Positions 25,243 to 33,980 of a stretch of DNA of 59,206 bases are shown piece after piece. Each line of letters begins with the position of its first letter. Within the stretch, counting starts at the first letter, position 1. This stretch comes from an uncultured Clostridia bacterium (GTDB taxonomy: Bacteria > Bacillota > Clostridia > Christensenellales > Aristaeellaceae), in contig CANOHT010000018.1 in assembly GCA_947565865.1 (NCBI GenBank), positions 1 to 59,206 on the forward strand. Direction: 5' to 3'. The notes beneath the pieces were generated by a model. That model made no database searches. It had not been told where the DNA came from and worked only from the letters and a program-made list of their open reading frames with translations. Both the position numbers and the translations under genes were made by a program.

Positions 25243-27195
25243 TTATTCCTTCAGCGCCGCTTCCCACAGCTTGGGGAAATGCGATTTAATCCGCATGCCG
25301 GCCTCGGCGGCCGCGCCGTTGCCCCAGTCATAGATGGTAAATTCCCCGATACCCAGGCCGTCGCCGCTGGCATAGCCGTCGTGCCCGTAGTTCTCCATCA
25401 TAAAGCCATAGTCCTTCTCGTTCAGGAAGGGCCAGCGTTTCTCCCACTGCTCCCTGACGGCGGGGTTCTCCGGGCAGTACATCATGGAGAAGGAGGCCCG
25501 CAGCGCGGCCAAGCCCCGCTGGGTGTACTCGTCGCAATGCAGCGCCCGGCCGTATTGCAGGATCGTCTCCGCGAACATGCTCTGCCTGGCGTCCAGCAGC
25601 TCCGCGTCCGCGTTCATGACGCCGAAGCCGCCCACCACCGTAATGGGCAGATCGGCAGGCTGGAAGGAGCTCTGGTACATGAGCATTTCATCCAGGCATC
25701 GCGCCCCGGCCTCCAGCCATGCCTGTTCCCCGGTTACGCGCCAGCAGCACAGCAGCGCCTGGGCCATGTAAAAGGGCGAGAGGGAGCATTGCTTGAAGCA
25801 GGCGTTGCGGGCAAACTTTTTCCCCAGCATCTCCCCGCCGTACCGGGAGCAGGACCAGTAGGTCTCAAAATCCTCCCACCGGCTTTCCGGCATCACGTTC
25901 TCCACCAAGGTTTTCATGCACCGCAGGGCGGCCCTCCGCCACAGGCCGTTGCCGTCCAGCTGATACAATTTCATCAGCATGGTCACGCTGACAGCGCTCT
26001 CCGGCGACTGACGCAGCTGGGGCAAAATCGTCCCGTCGCGGTCAATCCAAGCCGGAAAGAAGCCCGCCTCGTCCTGGAGACGCACCAGCCGGTCGGCATA
26101 CCGCTGAACATAGGCCAGCAGCCGCTCATCCTGTTCCAGCTCCTCATACCAGGTCAGCATGTGCAGCGCCGTCCAGCTCATATCCAGAATGTGCCGGGGC
26201 GACGCCTTCAGGTTCCAGGTGACGGGGTTGCGGTTGCTGTTGCCGAAGAAATACGCCGACCAGTCCCCGCCCTCGACATCCGGATGGCCCGCGCCGATCA
26301 CGCCGTCAAACAAGCCGTCCTCCTGGGGAAAACGCAGCGCCAGCTCCTTGGTCATGTTCGCCTTTTCCAGCAGACTGGCGTCACCGGTCTCCAGGGCATA
26401 GCGGTACACGCCCTGGGCAGAACGCAGGGAGCAGAACCACGCCTGGTTCCAGATGGCCTTGGGTTCCCGCACAGGCCGCCGCTCCGGACAGTTGGGGCTT
26501 TGGTACGCGGTAACGATCATCTGCGGCGCGCCCACCCGAACGCCGTCCAGGTCGAACGCCTGCCACACCTGCTCCTTCCAGCTGTCAAACGCCCAGGTGT
26601 AGGTGTGGCGGATGTAAGCCGCCATGTTGCGCAGCGGCGGCAGGGCTTCCATTGCCCGCTGACCATAGCGCGTCCACCAGTACTGCAGCACGGCACGGAA
26701 CGGATTCCCCGCCGCCTCTCCCCGCTGAATCATCACGCGCACCCTGAAGACGAACGGCCCCCGGGGCAGCACCGCTTGGCCGGTTTTCTTATAGAGCACA
26801 TGCTCCTCCGTCCGGGTGGTGGAGATACCCGCCGTCATCACCGCGCCGGGAGCGTTCAGATCAAGGTAGAGTCGGTTGGGCTTGCCCGGCGCGCTCTCCA
26901 TGACGGGCAGAAGGCACATAACCGTGTCACCCCAGCCCATCATCAGCGCTGGCGTCCTGAAGACGTGCTGATCGACGGCATAGCCTTCCTCCGGGGTGAG
27001 GTGGGGGGTGTAGAAAAAGTCGGGGACAAAGCGCGGGCGGACGTTCAGCTGCCAGTCGCCTACGGGCGTTTCCTCCGGCAAATGCGCTTGCGCCGTGATC
27101 TCGATCAGATCCCGTTCGATGGCATAACAGGCGAGGCTCAGCCCCGGCAGAGGGGTGCATTCGGCCTCAAAGCACTCGTGCGTCAGCTTCTCCAT
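25243..27195 (-). CDS. Unassigned protein with predicted alpha/alpha-toroid glycosidase-like region
   Basis: A 650-residue cytoplasmic protein that I cannot place in a named family. The N-terminal ~200 residues look beta-rich; the rest is helical, with repeated W and Y residues, spaced like a six-hairpin (alpha/alpha) sugar-processing toroid. The C-terminus has a Gly/Asp-rich segment (GHDGYASGDGLGIGE) that could line an active site. The start at 27195 follows AAGGAG by 9 bases and lies inside the end of the MFS gene (13-base overlap), so the two are coupled. Context suggests a glycoside hydrolase, lyase or epimerase for the second locus. No catalytic residue is claimed. Confidence 0.6.
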   Translation of the reverse strand: MEKLTHECFEAECTPLPGLSLACYAIERDLIEITAQAHLPEETPVGDWQLNVRPRFVPDFFYTPHLTPEEGYAVDQHVFRTPALMMGWGDTVMCLLPVMESAPGKPNRLYLDLNAPGAVMTAGISTTRTEEHVLYKKTGQAVLPRGPFVFRVRVMIQRGEAAGNPFRAVLQYWWTRYGQRAMEALPPLRNMAAYIRHTYTWAFDSWKEQVWQAFDLDGVRVGAPQMIVTAYQSPNCPERRPVREPKAIWNQAWFCSLRSAQGVYRYALETGDASLLEKANMTKELALRFPQEDGLFDGVIGAGHPDVEGGDWSAYFFGNSNRNPVTWNLKASPRHILDMSWTALHMLTWYEELEQDERLLAYVQRYADRLVRLQDEAGFFPAWIDRDGTILPQLRQSPESAVSVTMLMKLYQLDGNGLWRRAALRCMKTLVENVMPESRWEDFETYWSCSRYGGEMLGKKFARNACFKQCSLSPFYMAQALLCCWRVTGEQAWLEAGARCLDEMLMYQSSFQPADLPITVVGGFGVMNADAELLDARQSMFAETILQYGRALHCDEYTQRGLAALRASFSMMYCPENPAVREQWEKRWPFLNEKDYGFMMENYGHDGYASGDGLGIGEFTIYDWGNGAAAEAGMRIKSHFPKLWEAALKE

Positions 27196-28649
27196 GGCGG
27201 TATGCTCCTTCTTCTGGCGCAAGCCGAGGCGTCGCCTTCGGTTCCGCGCTGTATTGTCTCCGGGCGCCCGGCAGCCGACCCTGCCGCATAGCGTCTTCCG
27301 GCCCGTGCTATATCGTCAACGCGCTCAATCTCCGATGGGCTGGAAAACAGCCGCCAGCCCTTGATGCACACCAGGCCGATGACCAGCGCGTTGACGCCCC
27401 GCAAAAGGCAGGTAAACAGCAGGGGGTAAACCTCCATACCCAGCATGAAAACGGTCTGTCCGTCGTTGAGGGAGGAAATCCAGGTGCCGATCATCAGCCC
27501 CAGAAACGCGAATATATTGCACCCAATGGTCTGGAATGCAATGAAGGACGTAGCGTTTTCCTTGGGCAGATTCATGTACAGCACGTTGGCATAGGAGAGA
27601 TTCAGTCCCACGTTCAGCACCTGCTGGATCAGCATCAGGGGCACATACATCCAGCCGCGCTCCGGCGTCATGCAGAAAAACGCAAATTCCGTGAAGGTCC
27701 AAAAAAGATTGGCGATGCCAAAGGTACGAATCCAGGAATACCGATCCACTGACCTTCGCCACAAAGAAACCGTGGCGGCGAAAATCACCACATACAGCGA
27801 CGCCATGACGTTAATCAGCAAATAGCTGAAGCGCATATGGTTGAGCAGATGGTAGGACCACAGGCCGTTGCTCAGGTTGGCATGAAGGTTCCAAAAGAAC
27901 ATCAGCCCCATACAGCACAGAAACCTGCGGTGGCCCAGGGGCAGCGTCAGCACGTCCTTGATTTTCACGCGCTCCCGGCCGCTTTCGTCAAACTCCCTGG
28001 CCAGAGCCTGCACCGCCACGTCCGCCAGCACCAGCGCGAAGGCCAGGTAGCGGAAGCCCAAAATCAGCTGCTCCTGATACGCCGACGCGGATACCGCGTC
28101 CGCCAGGACGCTGCTGCCCAGCAGCACCACATGGGCCAGCACGCTGGTGATGAACTGGTTGTACATAAAATACTGCGTGCGCTCCTGATTATCCTCCGGG
28201 AAAAAGTGGTAATACCAGGAGGTAAAGCCGGGTGAAAACAGCGCGTAGACAGCATGGGCCACAAACAAAATGGCAATCAGCCAATTCAGCCGCGCCCGGG
28301 GCTCGATGACGAACTGAGGCATCACCGTCGTCGCGATAATGTACAGAGCATAAAACAGGACTTTGGCCCCCAGCAGCGCCGCCTTCCGGCGCTTGAAGTG
28401 GCTGAGGACGTCCGCCGAAAAGATGCTGAAGCAGTTGGCCAGGTAAGGAATAAAGGTGACGATGCCCACCCCGGTGATGGAAATACCGTACATGCTCAGG
28501 AAGCCGGTATAGAAAATGCCGGTGATGAAGACATTGTACACACCGGTGATCAGGCTGTCCAGCAGGGCCACCAGACGGCCCTGGCCGTACACATCCTTGG
28601 GGTTATAAATTTGCTTGAAATGCACAAGACCCGGTCGATGCTTGCTCAT
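27183..28649 (-). CDS. MFS-type transporter
   Basis: A 488-residue membrane protein with about 10-12 hydrophobic segments and a fold like Firmicutes MFS permeases found beside glycosidase genes. The last ~45 residues are Arg/Ala-rich and unlike a transporter tail; this part overlaps the next gene's start region, so it may be a non-conserved extension. GGGGG is about 7 bases before the ATG. The substrate is unknown; sugar or oligosaccharide exchange is plausible next to GH172 and DUF4185 genes. It complements the ABC importer in the same operon. Confidence 0.82.
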   Translation of the reverse strand: MSKHRPGLVHFKQIYNPKDVYGQGRLVALLDSLITGVYNVFITGIFYTGFLSMYGISITGVGIVTFIPYLANCFSIFSADVLSHFKRRKAALLGAKVLFYALYIIATTVMPQFVIEPRARLNWLIAILFVAHAVYALFSPGFTSWYYHFFPEDNQERTQYFMYNQFITSVLAHVVLLGSSVLADAVSASAYQEQLILGFRYLAFALVLADVAVQALAREFDESGRERVKIKDVLTLPLGHRRFLCCMGLMFFWNLHANLSNGLWSYHLLNHMRFSYLLINVMASLYVVIFAATVSLWRRSVDRYSWIRTFGIANLFWTFTEFAFFCMTPERGWMYVPLMLIQQVLNVGLNLSYANVLYMNLPKENATSFIAFQTIGCNIFAFLGLMIGTWISSLNDGQTVFMLGMEVYPLLFTCLLRGVNALVIGLVCIKGWRLFSSPSEIERVDDIARAGRRYAAGSAAGRPETIQRGTEGDASACARRRSIPPWRS

Positions 28650-28667
28650 GCGCTTGCCCCCTGATTC

Positions 28668-29774
28668 CTACAGCCATTCAGCCGGCCCGTCGTACCAGCC
28701 GCACAGGCCATTGAGCTTGCAGAAGATTCCCTTTTCCACCGCTTCCACACCATGGAGGATGTCGCCCGCCCTGACCTCCAGGCGGGCGTCCGTCACATCA
28801 TCGCAGGCGATCCTGCCGCCGCCGCCATCGTAGAGGAAAGCCGTGGGCACCAGCATCCGTTCGCCACCCTGGACGATCTCACTCATGTCGCCCTGCGCCC
28901 TCACGGTATCCACAAAGCGGTTTGTCCAGCGCAGACAGCGGCCGGGGGAAGCCGACTGTGCCGCCAGTGCCCGGCACCGGGGCAGGCTGTCGCTGCCGAA
29001 GCTGGTGAAGCCGCCGCCCTCCGCCGCAAAGCAAAGCAGATTGATCTGCCCCATGCGCTTGACGCCCATGCCGCCGTCAATACACAGGATGTTCCGCTTT
29101 TCATCCGCCAGGGGCTCCATGCTCAGCCGATCGGGCCAGAGCAGGCTCACGGGCCAGTGTCCCGCCACCACCGTCTTGTCAAAGGCCGGGGCGTCATGGA
29201 AAAAGCCATCCATGCGGATGAGCGGGTCATTGTCCCGGCCTTCCAGGGCAGACAGCACGGGCGTGGTCAACCCGGCATGGACGAAGACCCGATCCGGCGT
29301 GTCCAGCACCGTGGGCAGCGCCGCCAGGAAGTCGATCTCCCTTGCCAAATGGCGGCGGGCCCGGGGGATGACGGCCTCGAAATCCATCTCCGGGGTGAAG
29401 GCAAGGCCCAGCTCGGCGCACACCTCGTCCCACACCGTCCAGCCCCACCAGCCCTTGTTGCGCACCATGCGCGCCTGGGCCTGGCGGCGCAGTTCGCTGT
29501 CCCCCGTGAGCAGGTTCAGCAGCGTCACGTCCGCGTTGCCCACCAGGGTGCAGACCTCGCCCGTTTCCGCAAGCTCCATGACCAGACGCAGAGTCTCCAG
29601 GTTTTTACGGCCCTTTTCCAGCAGATCGCCGCAGATGACCAGCGCATCCTCTTCTGGAGCGTAGTCCGCCGCCTTCAGCACCGCCCGCAGCTCGTCGGGA
29701 TGGGCGTGGATGTCCGAGGTCGCCAGCACGCGGCGCCTGTGGCGCCAATCCGCCTTGGCGATACGGGTCAGCAT
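28668..29774 (-). CDS. Metallophosphoesterase (calcineurin-like) with altered GNHE motif
   Basis: A 368-residue PPP-type metallophosphoesterase. The usual metal motifs are present: D21-I-H23, GD50, the VHAGL and GHWP histidines. The GNH(E/D) motif reads G-N80-A81-D82, so the catalytic His is replaced by Ala. It may have reduced or altered activity, or bind rather than hydrolyse phosphate. AAGGAG is 9 bases before the ATG. It lies in the second glycan operon between GH172 and the MFS gene. Role unknown; a sugar phosphate or protein phosphatase are both possible. Confidence 0.85.
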   Translation of the reverse strand: MLTRIAKADWRHRRRVLATSDIHAHPDELRAVLKAADYAPEEDALVICGDLLEKGRKNLETLRLVMELAETGEVCTLVGNADVTLLNLLTGDSELRRQAQARMVRNKGWWGWTVWDEVCAELGLAFTPEMDFEAVIPRARRHLAREIDFLAALPTVLDTPDRVFVHAGLTTPVLSALEGRDNDPLIRMDGFFHDAPAFDKTVVAGHWPVSLLWPDRLSMEPLADEKRNILCIDGGMGVKRMGQINLLCFAAEGGGFTSFGSDSLPRCRALAAQSASPGRCLRWTNRFVDTVRAQGDMSEIVQGGERMLVPTAFLYDGGGGRIACDDVTDARLEVRAGDILHGVEAVEKGIFCKLNGLCGWYDGPAEWL

Positions 29775-29835
29775 GGCTTCATCTCCTTAACGGAAACGGG
29801 CAGATGAGCGTGTCCCCATCTGCCCGGGCGGTTGG

Positions 29836-30900
29836 TTAGATCAGCTCCAGATCATCAAAGGAGCCCAAAGGAGGCAGCTGACAGGAGGGCTTGTCCAGGT
29901 AGAAATAGCTGACGCAGGAAATATCATCCTGAAGGGGCAGGTAGCGCCCGCCACTGCGCCAGCCCAGGGCTTGAATGGTCACGCGGATGTCCTTCTGGAA
30001 ATACACGGGGTCCGTGATGTGCCAGCGGTACATGCCGAAGCGCATCTGAGAGCGGTACAGCGTGTTGGGCGTGACAACCTGGCACAGGCCGCAGTAGGGC
30101 GTGGTGTAAGGCACATAGCGGTCATGGGTCACAGGATCCTCGAAGTCGTAGGAGCCGCAGAAATAGTCCTCCGTGCCGGTATAGCAAATGGAGGGATATT
30201 CCCTGTCGCCGTCCACAAACATTTTGACCTCGCCCTCGCCCCACCAGCCGTTGCTGTTGCTGCCCCAGATCATGTAGGTGCCGGCATAGTGGCCCGTGCC
30301 CTGGATGTTGTCCAGCATGGTGAAGTCCTGCTTGTAGGGCAGCGGGTTCACCCGGCGGAACTGGGCATGGAAGTAGGCGGCGTCCTCTGCCACAGGCTTG
30401 CGGACATAGTTGATCTGATAATAGACCACCACCTGCTCCTCATTGCGGTTTTCCAGCGTGATACGGAAGCCCTTGCGGAAGGGCATGGTCCAGTAGCAGT
30501 TGAAGGCCGAGCCAGGGTTGACGCACACGGGAATGGAGCTGACCTGGGCATACTGATTCATGCCGCAGGCGAAGAAGTCGCCCAGGGGCACCTCCACCGC
30601 GGGGGTGTCCTCCCCGTCCCAGTAGAAGCGGAGAATCTGGCCCCGCCAGTAGCCGGTGGGGGTCAGCCAGATCTGTGTGATCTCACCCTGATCCTTCACA
30701 TCCGCCAGGGTCAGCGTCTGATGGGGCTCGATGAACATCCGGGGGTTGACCTTCCAGCCGGTGCCCAAGTCCCGGGCCGCTTCCCTGGATGAGCCCTGCT
30801 CCACAGGCATCGCGCCGCCGCGGCCCTTCGTGCCATCGAGATTTTCCGGAGAGATGGAAACCAGTTGGTGATGCCTGATTGCCGCGAGTTGATTCAGCAT
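29836..30900 (-). CDS. GH172 (DUF2961) glycoside hydrolase
   Basis: A 354-residue DUF2961 protein, now GH172, a family that includes alpha-D-arabinofuranosidases and difructose-dianhydride enzymes. Likely catalytic acids lie in WWGEGE (E222/E224) and TGTEDYF (E244). No signal peptide, so it is expected to act in the cytoplasm. The start at 30900 follows AAAAGGAG by 7 bases. It directly follows a secreted DUF4185 gene and an ABC importer. Together they would cut an extracellular furanose polymer, import the fragments and trim them inside. Confidence 0.92.
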   Translation of the reverse strand: MLNQLAAIRHHQLVSISPENLDGTKGRGGAMPVEQGSSREAARDLGTGWKVNPRMFIEPHQTLTLADVKDQGEITQIWLTPTGYWRGQILRFYWDGEDTPAVEVPLGDFFACGMNQYAQVSSIPVCVNPGSAFNCYWTMPFRKGFRITLENRNEEQVVVYYQINYVRKPVAEDAAYFHAQFRRVNPLPYKQDFTMLDNIQGTGHYAGTYMIWGSNSNGWWGEGEVKMFVDGDREYPSICYTGTEDYFCGSYDFEDPVTHDRYVPYTTPYCGLCQVVTPNTLYRSQMRFGMYRWHITDPVYFQKDIRVTIQALGWRSGGRYLPLQDDISCVSYFYLDKPSCQLPPLGSFDDLELI

Positions 30901-30936
30901 ACGAACGCTCCTTTTCAATACCGATATGGCTGTGTT

Positions 30937-32064
30937 TTATCGCTGGATGTCCGGCAGTTCCGCCTTCATCCACCGAATATTGTACAGGGGGAAGAACTGA
31001 CTCATGGCAAAGTAGAAGGTCTTGCCGCCGTCCTCCACATATTTGTCGCACATGAAGCCGCCGTAGAGGGAGGCGTAGTCCGCACCCCTCGCCAGGATGG
31101 CTTCATCGCCCCAGGGGCCCCAGGGAGTGACGCCCTCGCGCATCACCACGGCGGCCCTGTCCTCGTTGAGATAGGTCATGATGAAATTGCCCAGGTATTC
31201 ATTGTAGATCACAGAGATTTCGCCCACGGGCTCGCGGATGATGACCTTGGCCTGACGGATGCCCTCGCTGCCCTTGACCCACTGGGGATCGCCGCTGTCA
31301 TCGCAGCCGGTAAAGTAGCTGTAAGCCTCCAGGTCTTCCAGCTGACGCACGTCGCACTTCATCAGCGCCACGCCGCCGAAGCGGCCCGCGGGGATGCCCC
31401 AGAAATACATGGTATCCCCCAAGCGGTAATTGGCTGTCTGGATAAAGTTGCTGTCGCCAGGCCAGACAACCTTTGTCAGCTTCTCCCAGGTCTTCCCCTC
31501 GTCGGTGGAGCGGGTCAGGCCGGCATAGCCGCATTCCCAGGAGCCGCCCTTTTCATTCCAGTGGGAGACGGACATATAGATACAGTACAGCGTATCGTCC
31601 ACGGCAAAAATATTGGTGGGAATGCAGGTGACCTGGTCGCCGTCCCGCTTGCGGCTGCGGATGAGCTCCTTGGCCCTGCCCCGGCCATCCACCACGGCGT
31701 CCGTAATGGTGAGGCCGTCGGAGGGATCGTCATCCTCGATCATGAACAGCACATTGCTGCGCCAGTCATTGCTGTCGGCATCGGAAAAAGTATCGCCGCC
31801 GAACATGTAGACCTTGCCGTTCATCTCCGCCATGGCGCCCAGGTCGGTGCCCCAGACGTTGAAGCGGGACAGGGTCTGGTTGGGGCTGTCCTCCCCGGTG
31901 ATCCACGCCACGCTCTCCACGCTGATACCATGCAAGGCGCCGTTCAGCGCGTCCGCTTTTCCGGGCAGCGACCATACCGCCTGGTCGGCTTCGTCCGCCA
32001 GGGCCGCAGTGAAGGACAGGGTCAGGCATCCCGCCGTCAGGCAGGCGAGCAGCCGTTTCATCAT
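30937..32064 (-). CDS. Secreted DUF4185 protein, possible GH183-like endo-D-arabinanase
   Basis: A 375-residue protein with a signal peptide (hydrophobic to about 24, cleavage near A-L-A|D) followed by a DUF4185 beta-propeller. The family signature GTDLGAMAE...MFGGDTF is present near residue 75-95. Some DUF4185 members are endo-D-arabinanases (GH183); whether this one is needs comparison. The start is at 32064, with GGGGG 9 bases upstream; the preceding ATG at 32073 abuts that site. It is followed by GH172, so it would supply oligosaccharides to that cytoplasmic enzyme. Confidence 0.75.
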   Translation of the reverse strand: MMKRLLACLTAGCLTLSFTAALADEADQAVWSLPGKADALNGALHGISVESVAWITGEDSPNQTLSRFNVWGTDLGAMAEMNGKVYMFGGDTFSDADSNDWRSNVLFMIEDDDPSDGLTITDAVVDGRGRAKELIRSRKRDGDQVTCIPTNIFAVDDTLYCIYMSVSHWNEKGGSWECGYAGLTRSTDEGKTWEKLTKVVWPGDSNFIQTANYRLGDTMYFWGIPAGRFGGVALMKCDVRQLEDLEAYSYFTGCDDSGDPQWVKGSEGIRQAKVIIREPVGEISVIYNEYLGNFIMTYLNEDRAAVVMREGVTPWGPWGDEAILARGADYASLYGGFMCDKYVEDGGKTFYFAMSQFFPLYNIRWMKAELPDIQR

Positions 32065-32084
32065 GCGTGTCATCCCCCTCGCTT

Positions 32085-32918
32085 TTACTTGATGCCGGAA
32101 ATCAGCATACCCTTGACAATATCCTTTTGGAAGAACATGAACACCAGCAGCGGCGGGATAACGCCGATAACCGAAGCCGCCATGACAACGCCGTAGGCCT
32201 CCGTATACTGATTGCGGAAGGAGCGGACGATCTGCATGACCTGGAATTTGTTCGGATCCATGATGGTCAGCGACGGCCATACGAAAGCGTTCCAGCAGCC
32301 GATGAAGCAGCCGGTGCCCAGCAGCACCATGGGGGACTTGGCGTTGGGCAGGAAGACCTCCCAGTAAATGCGGAAGCGGGACGCGCCGTCCACCAGAGCG
32401 GCCTCCTCCATGGACATGGGGATGTTCAGGAAGAACTGCCGGTAGAAGAAGATCGCGCCGGCGCCCGCCAGGGAGGGAACAATCAGCACCCACAGGGTAT
32501 TGAGCATTCCCAGCTGCTTGACCACCACAAAGGAGGTCAGCAGAATGGCGATGTTGGGAATAAACATGGTGAACAGCGTCACCCGCCAGAACAGCTTCTT
32601 ATAAGGGAAGTCCAGTCGGGCGTAGGCATAGGCCGCCATGGTCTCAATAAACAGCGACAGCACCGTATGCGCCACGGCAACAATGCCCGTATTCATCAGC
32701 GCCTTGGTATAGTCCAGCGTTTTGTTGGTAAACAGCGTCACATAGTTGTTGGTCAGCCAGCGGCGCGGCAGAATCCGGATAGGATAGGCCCACACCTCCC
32801 GATCCAGCTTGAAGGAGGAAAACACCATCCAGATCAGCGGGAACAAACACAGCACGACCAGAAGGGCGCAGAAGACCCACGCGAAAACCTTGAACACTTT
32901 TCCTTCGTTGGCAATCAT
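32085..32918 (-). CDS. Carbohydrate ABC transporter permease (MsmG/AraQ-like)
   Basis: A 277-residue MalG-side permease with six predicted membrane helices and the EAA loop MEEAALVDGASRFRIYWEV near 185. It pairs with the upstream MsmF/UgpA-like permease and the binding protein of this operon. AAGGAG precedes its ATG. Unlike the first locus, this importer belongs to the MsmEFG-type group. No ATPase is encoded nearby. Confidence 0.95.
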   Translation of the reverse strand: MIANEGKVFKVFAWVFCALLVVLCLFPLIWMVFSSFKLDREVWAYPIRILPRRWLTNNYVTLFTNKTLDYTKALMNTGIVAVAHTVLSLFIETMAAYAYARLDFPYKKLFWRVTLFTMFIPNIAILLTSFVVVKQLGMLNTLWVLIVPSLAGAGAIFFYRQFFLNIPMSMEEAALVDGASRFRIYWEVFLPNAKSPMVLLGTGCFIGCWNAFVWPSLTIMDPNKFQVMQIVRSFRNQYTEAYGVVMAASVIGVIPPLLVFMFFQKDIVKGMLISGIK

Positions 32919-32959
32919 GTTCTTTCAACTCCTTTTTCAATCAGTCAGGAAGGCGCGCG

Positions 32960-33886
32960 TTATTCCAGCGATTTGTCCGGCTTGAAGAAGAAGAAGGAAA
33001 TGGACGTCAGCGCGCAGGAGAAGAACATCATAATCACCGAGCAGGCCAGCACATAGCCCATGGAAACCGCGCTGTCGGAGAACATGTTGTAGATGTAAAG
33101 CACCGGGGTGATGGTGCCGTTGCTGGGGCCGCCCTTGGTCATCAGCATGGGCAACTCCATCATCATCAATTGGCCGGTGATGCCGTTGACCAGGCACAGA
33201 AGAAAAATGTTCTTCATGCAGGGGATGGTCACATAAATCATGCGCTTGAAGCCGCCGCAGCCATCCAGCGCCGCGGCCTCGTAGTAGCTGTCGGGGATGT
33301 TGTTCAGGCCGGCCAGCTGATACAGGGTGTTGTAGCCGAAGCCGCCCCAGAATCCCGTAAAGATGATCGCCACCATAGCTGACATGGGATATGCCATAAA
33401 GTTATACCGTTGGAAGCCCAGGGTGCGAAGCACGTTGTTGATGATACCGCCCTGGTAATCAAAAATAAACAGGAAGATCACCGAGGCAATCACGCCGGAA
33501 ATAATCGACGGAATATACAAGGTTGTTTTGACAAGGCCAGCGTACAGGCCCTTCAGGCTGCGAACAAGATGCGCAAACAGGAAAGGCAGAATAATGCCCA
33601 GCGGCACGGAAATCACAATATACTTGAGGCTGTTGGAAAAAGCCTTGAGGAAGGTGGGATTCTTAAAGGCCAGACGGTAGTTCTTCAGGCCCACAAAGGT
33701 GGAGTTGTAAAAATTCCAGTCCGTCAGCGAATGGGTAATGGACTGAACAAGCGGCCAAAGAACAAAAATGCCCAGCAGCAAAAGAGACGGCAGGATCATC
33801 AGGTAAGCGGTGGTACGGTCCATCCGCTGTGTGGTAGAGCGGCGCTTCGTTTGTCTTTGGCCGGTACGGACAGTCTGCTGTGACAT
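32960..33886 (-). CDS. Carbohydrate ABC transporter permease (MsmF/UgpA-like)
   Basis: A 308-residue MalF-side permease with a positively charged N-terminus, six membrane segments and the EAA loop YYEAAALDGCGGFKRMIYV. The ATG at 33886 is preceded by GAGGTGATCC, matching the 16S rRNA tail. It lies between the binding protein, from which it is separated by a strong stem-loop, and the MsmG-like permease. Confidence 0.95.
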   Translation of the reverse strand: MSQQTVRTGQRQTKRRSTTQRMDRTTAYLMILPSLLLLGIFVLWPLVQSITHSLTDWNFYNSTFVGLKNYRLAFKNPTFLKAFSNSLKYIVISVPLGIILPFLFAHLVRSLKGLYAGLVKTTLYIPSIISGVIASVIFLFIFDYQGGIINNVLRTLGFQRYNFMAYPMSAMVAIIFTGFWGGFGYNTLYQLAGLNNIPDSYYEAAALDGCGGFKRMIYVTIPCMKNIFLLCLVNGITGQLMMMELPMLMTKGGPSNGTITPVLYIYNMFSDSAVSMGYVLACSVIMMFFSCALTSISFFFFKPDKSLE

Positions 33887-33920
33887 AAGCGGATCACCTC
33901 GTCATTATTTTCTTTCGGAA

Positions 33921-33958
33921 TTTCCGGAAGGCAGGGCTTGGGCCCTGCCCTCCGGAAA
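33921..33958 (-). promoter_or_regulatory. Stem-loop after the second solute-binding protein gene
   Basis: Two stacked perfect stems, 8 bp each (33930-33937 with 33942-33949, and 33921-33928 with 33951-33958), separated by one mismatch and closed by a 4-base loop. No T-run follows in the minus-strand direction. Position and form parallel the stem-loops after the first solute-binding protein gene, suggesting shared control of protein ratios. Confidence 0.7.
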
Positions 33959-33980
33959 AAGGTTGAAACGCTTGACCGCT

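Noticed and set aside
27183..27320. Possible frameshift at the C-terminus of the MFS gene
   Set aside because: The Arg/Ala-rich tail looks odd, but the next gene begins properly inside it, and no alternative frame restores a transporter-like end. I kept it as one intact gene.
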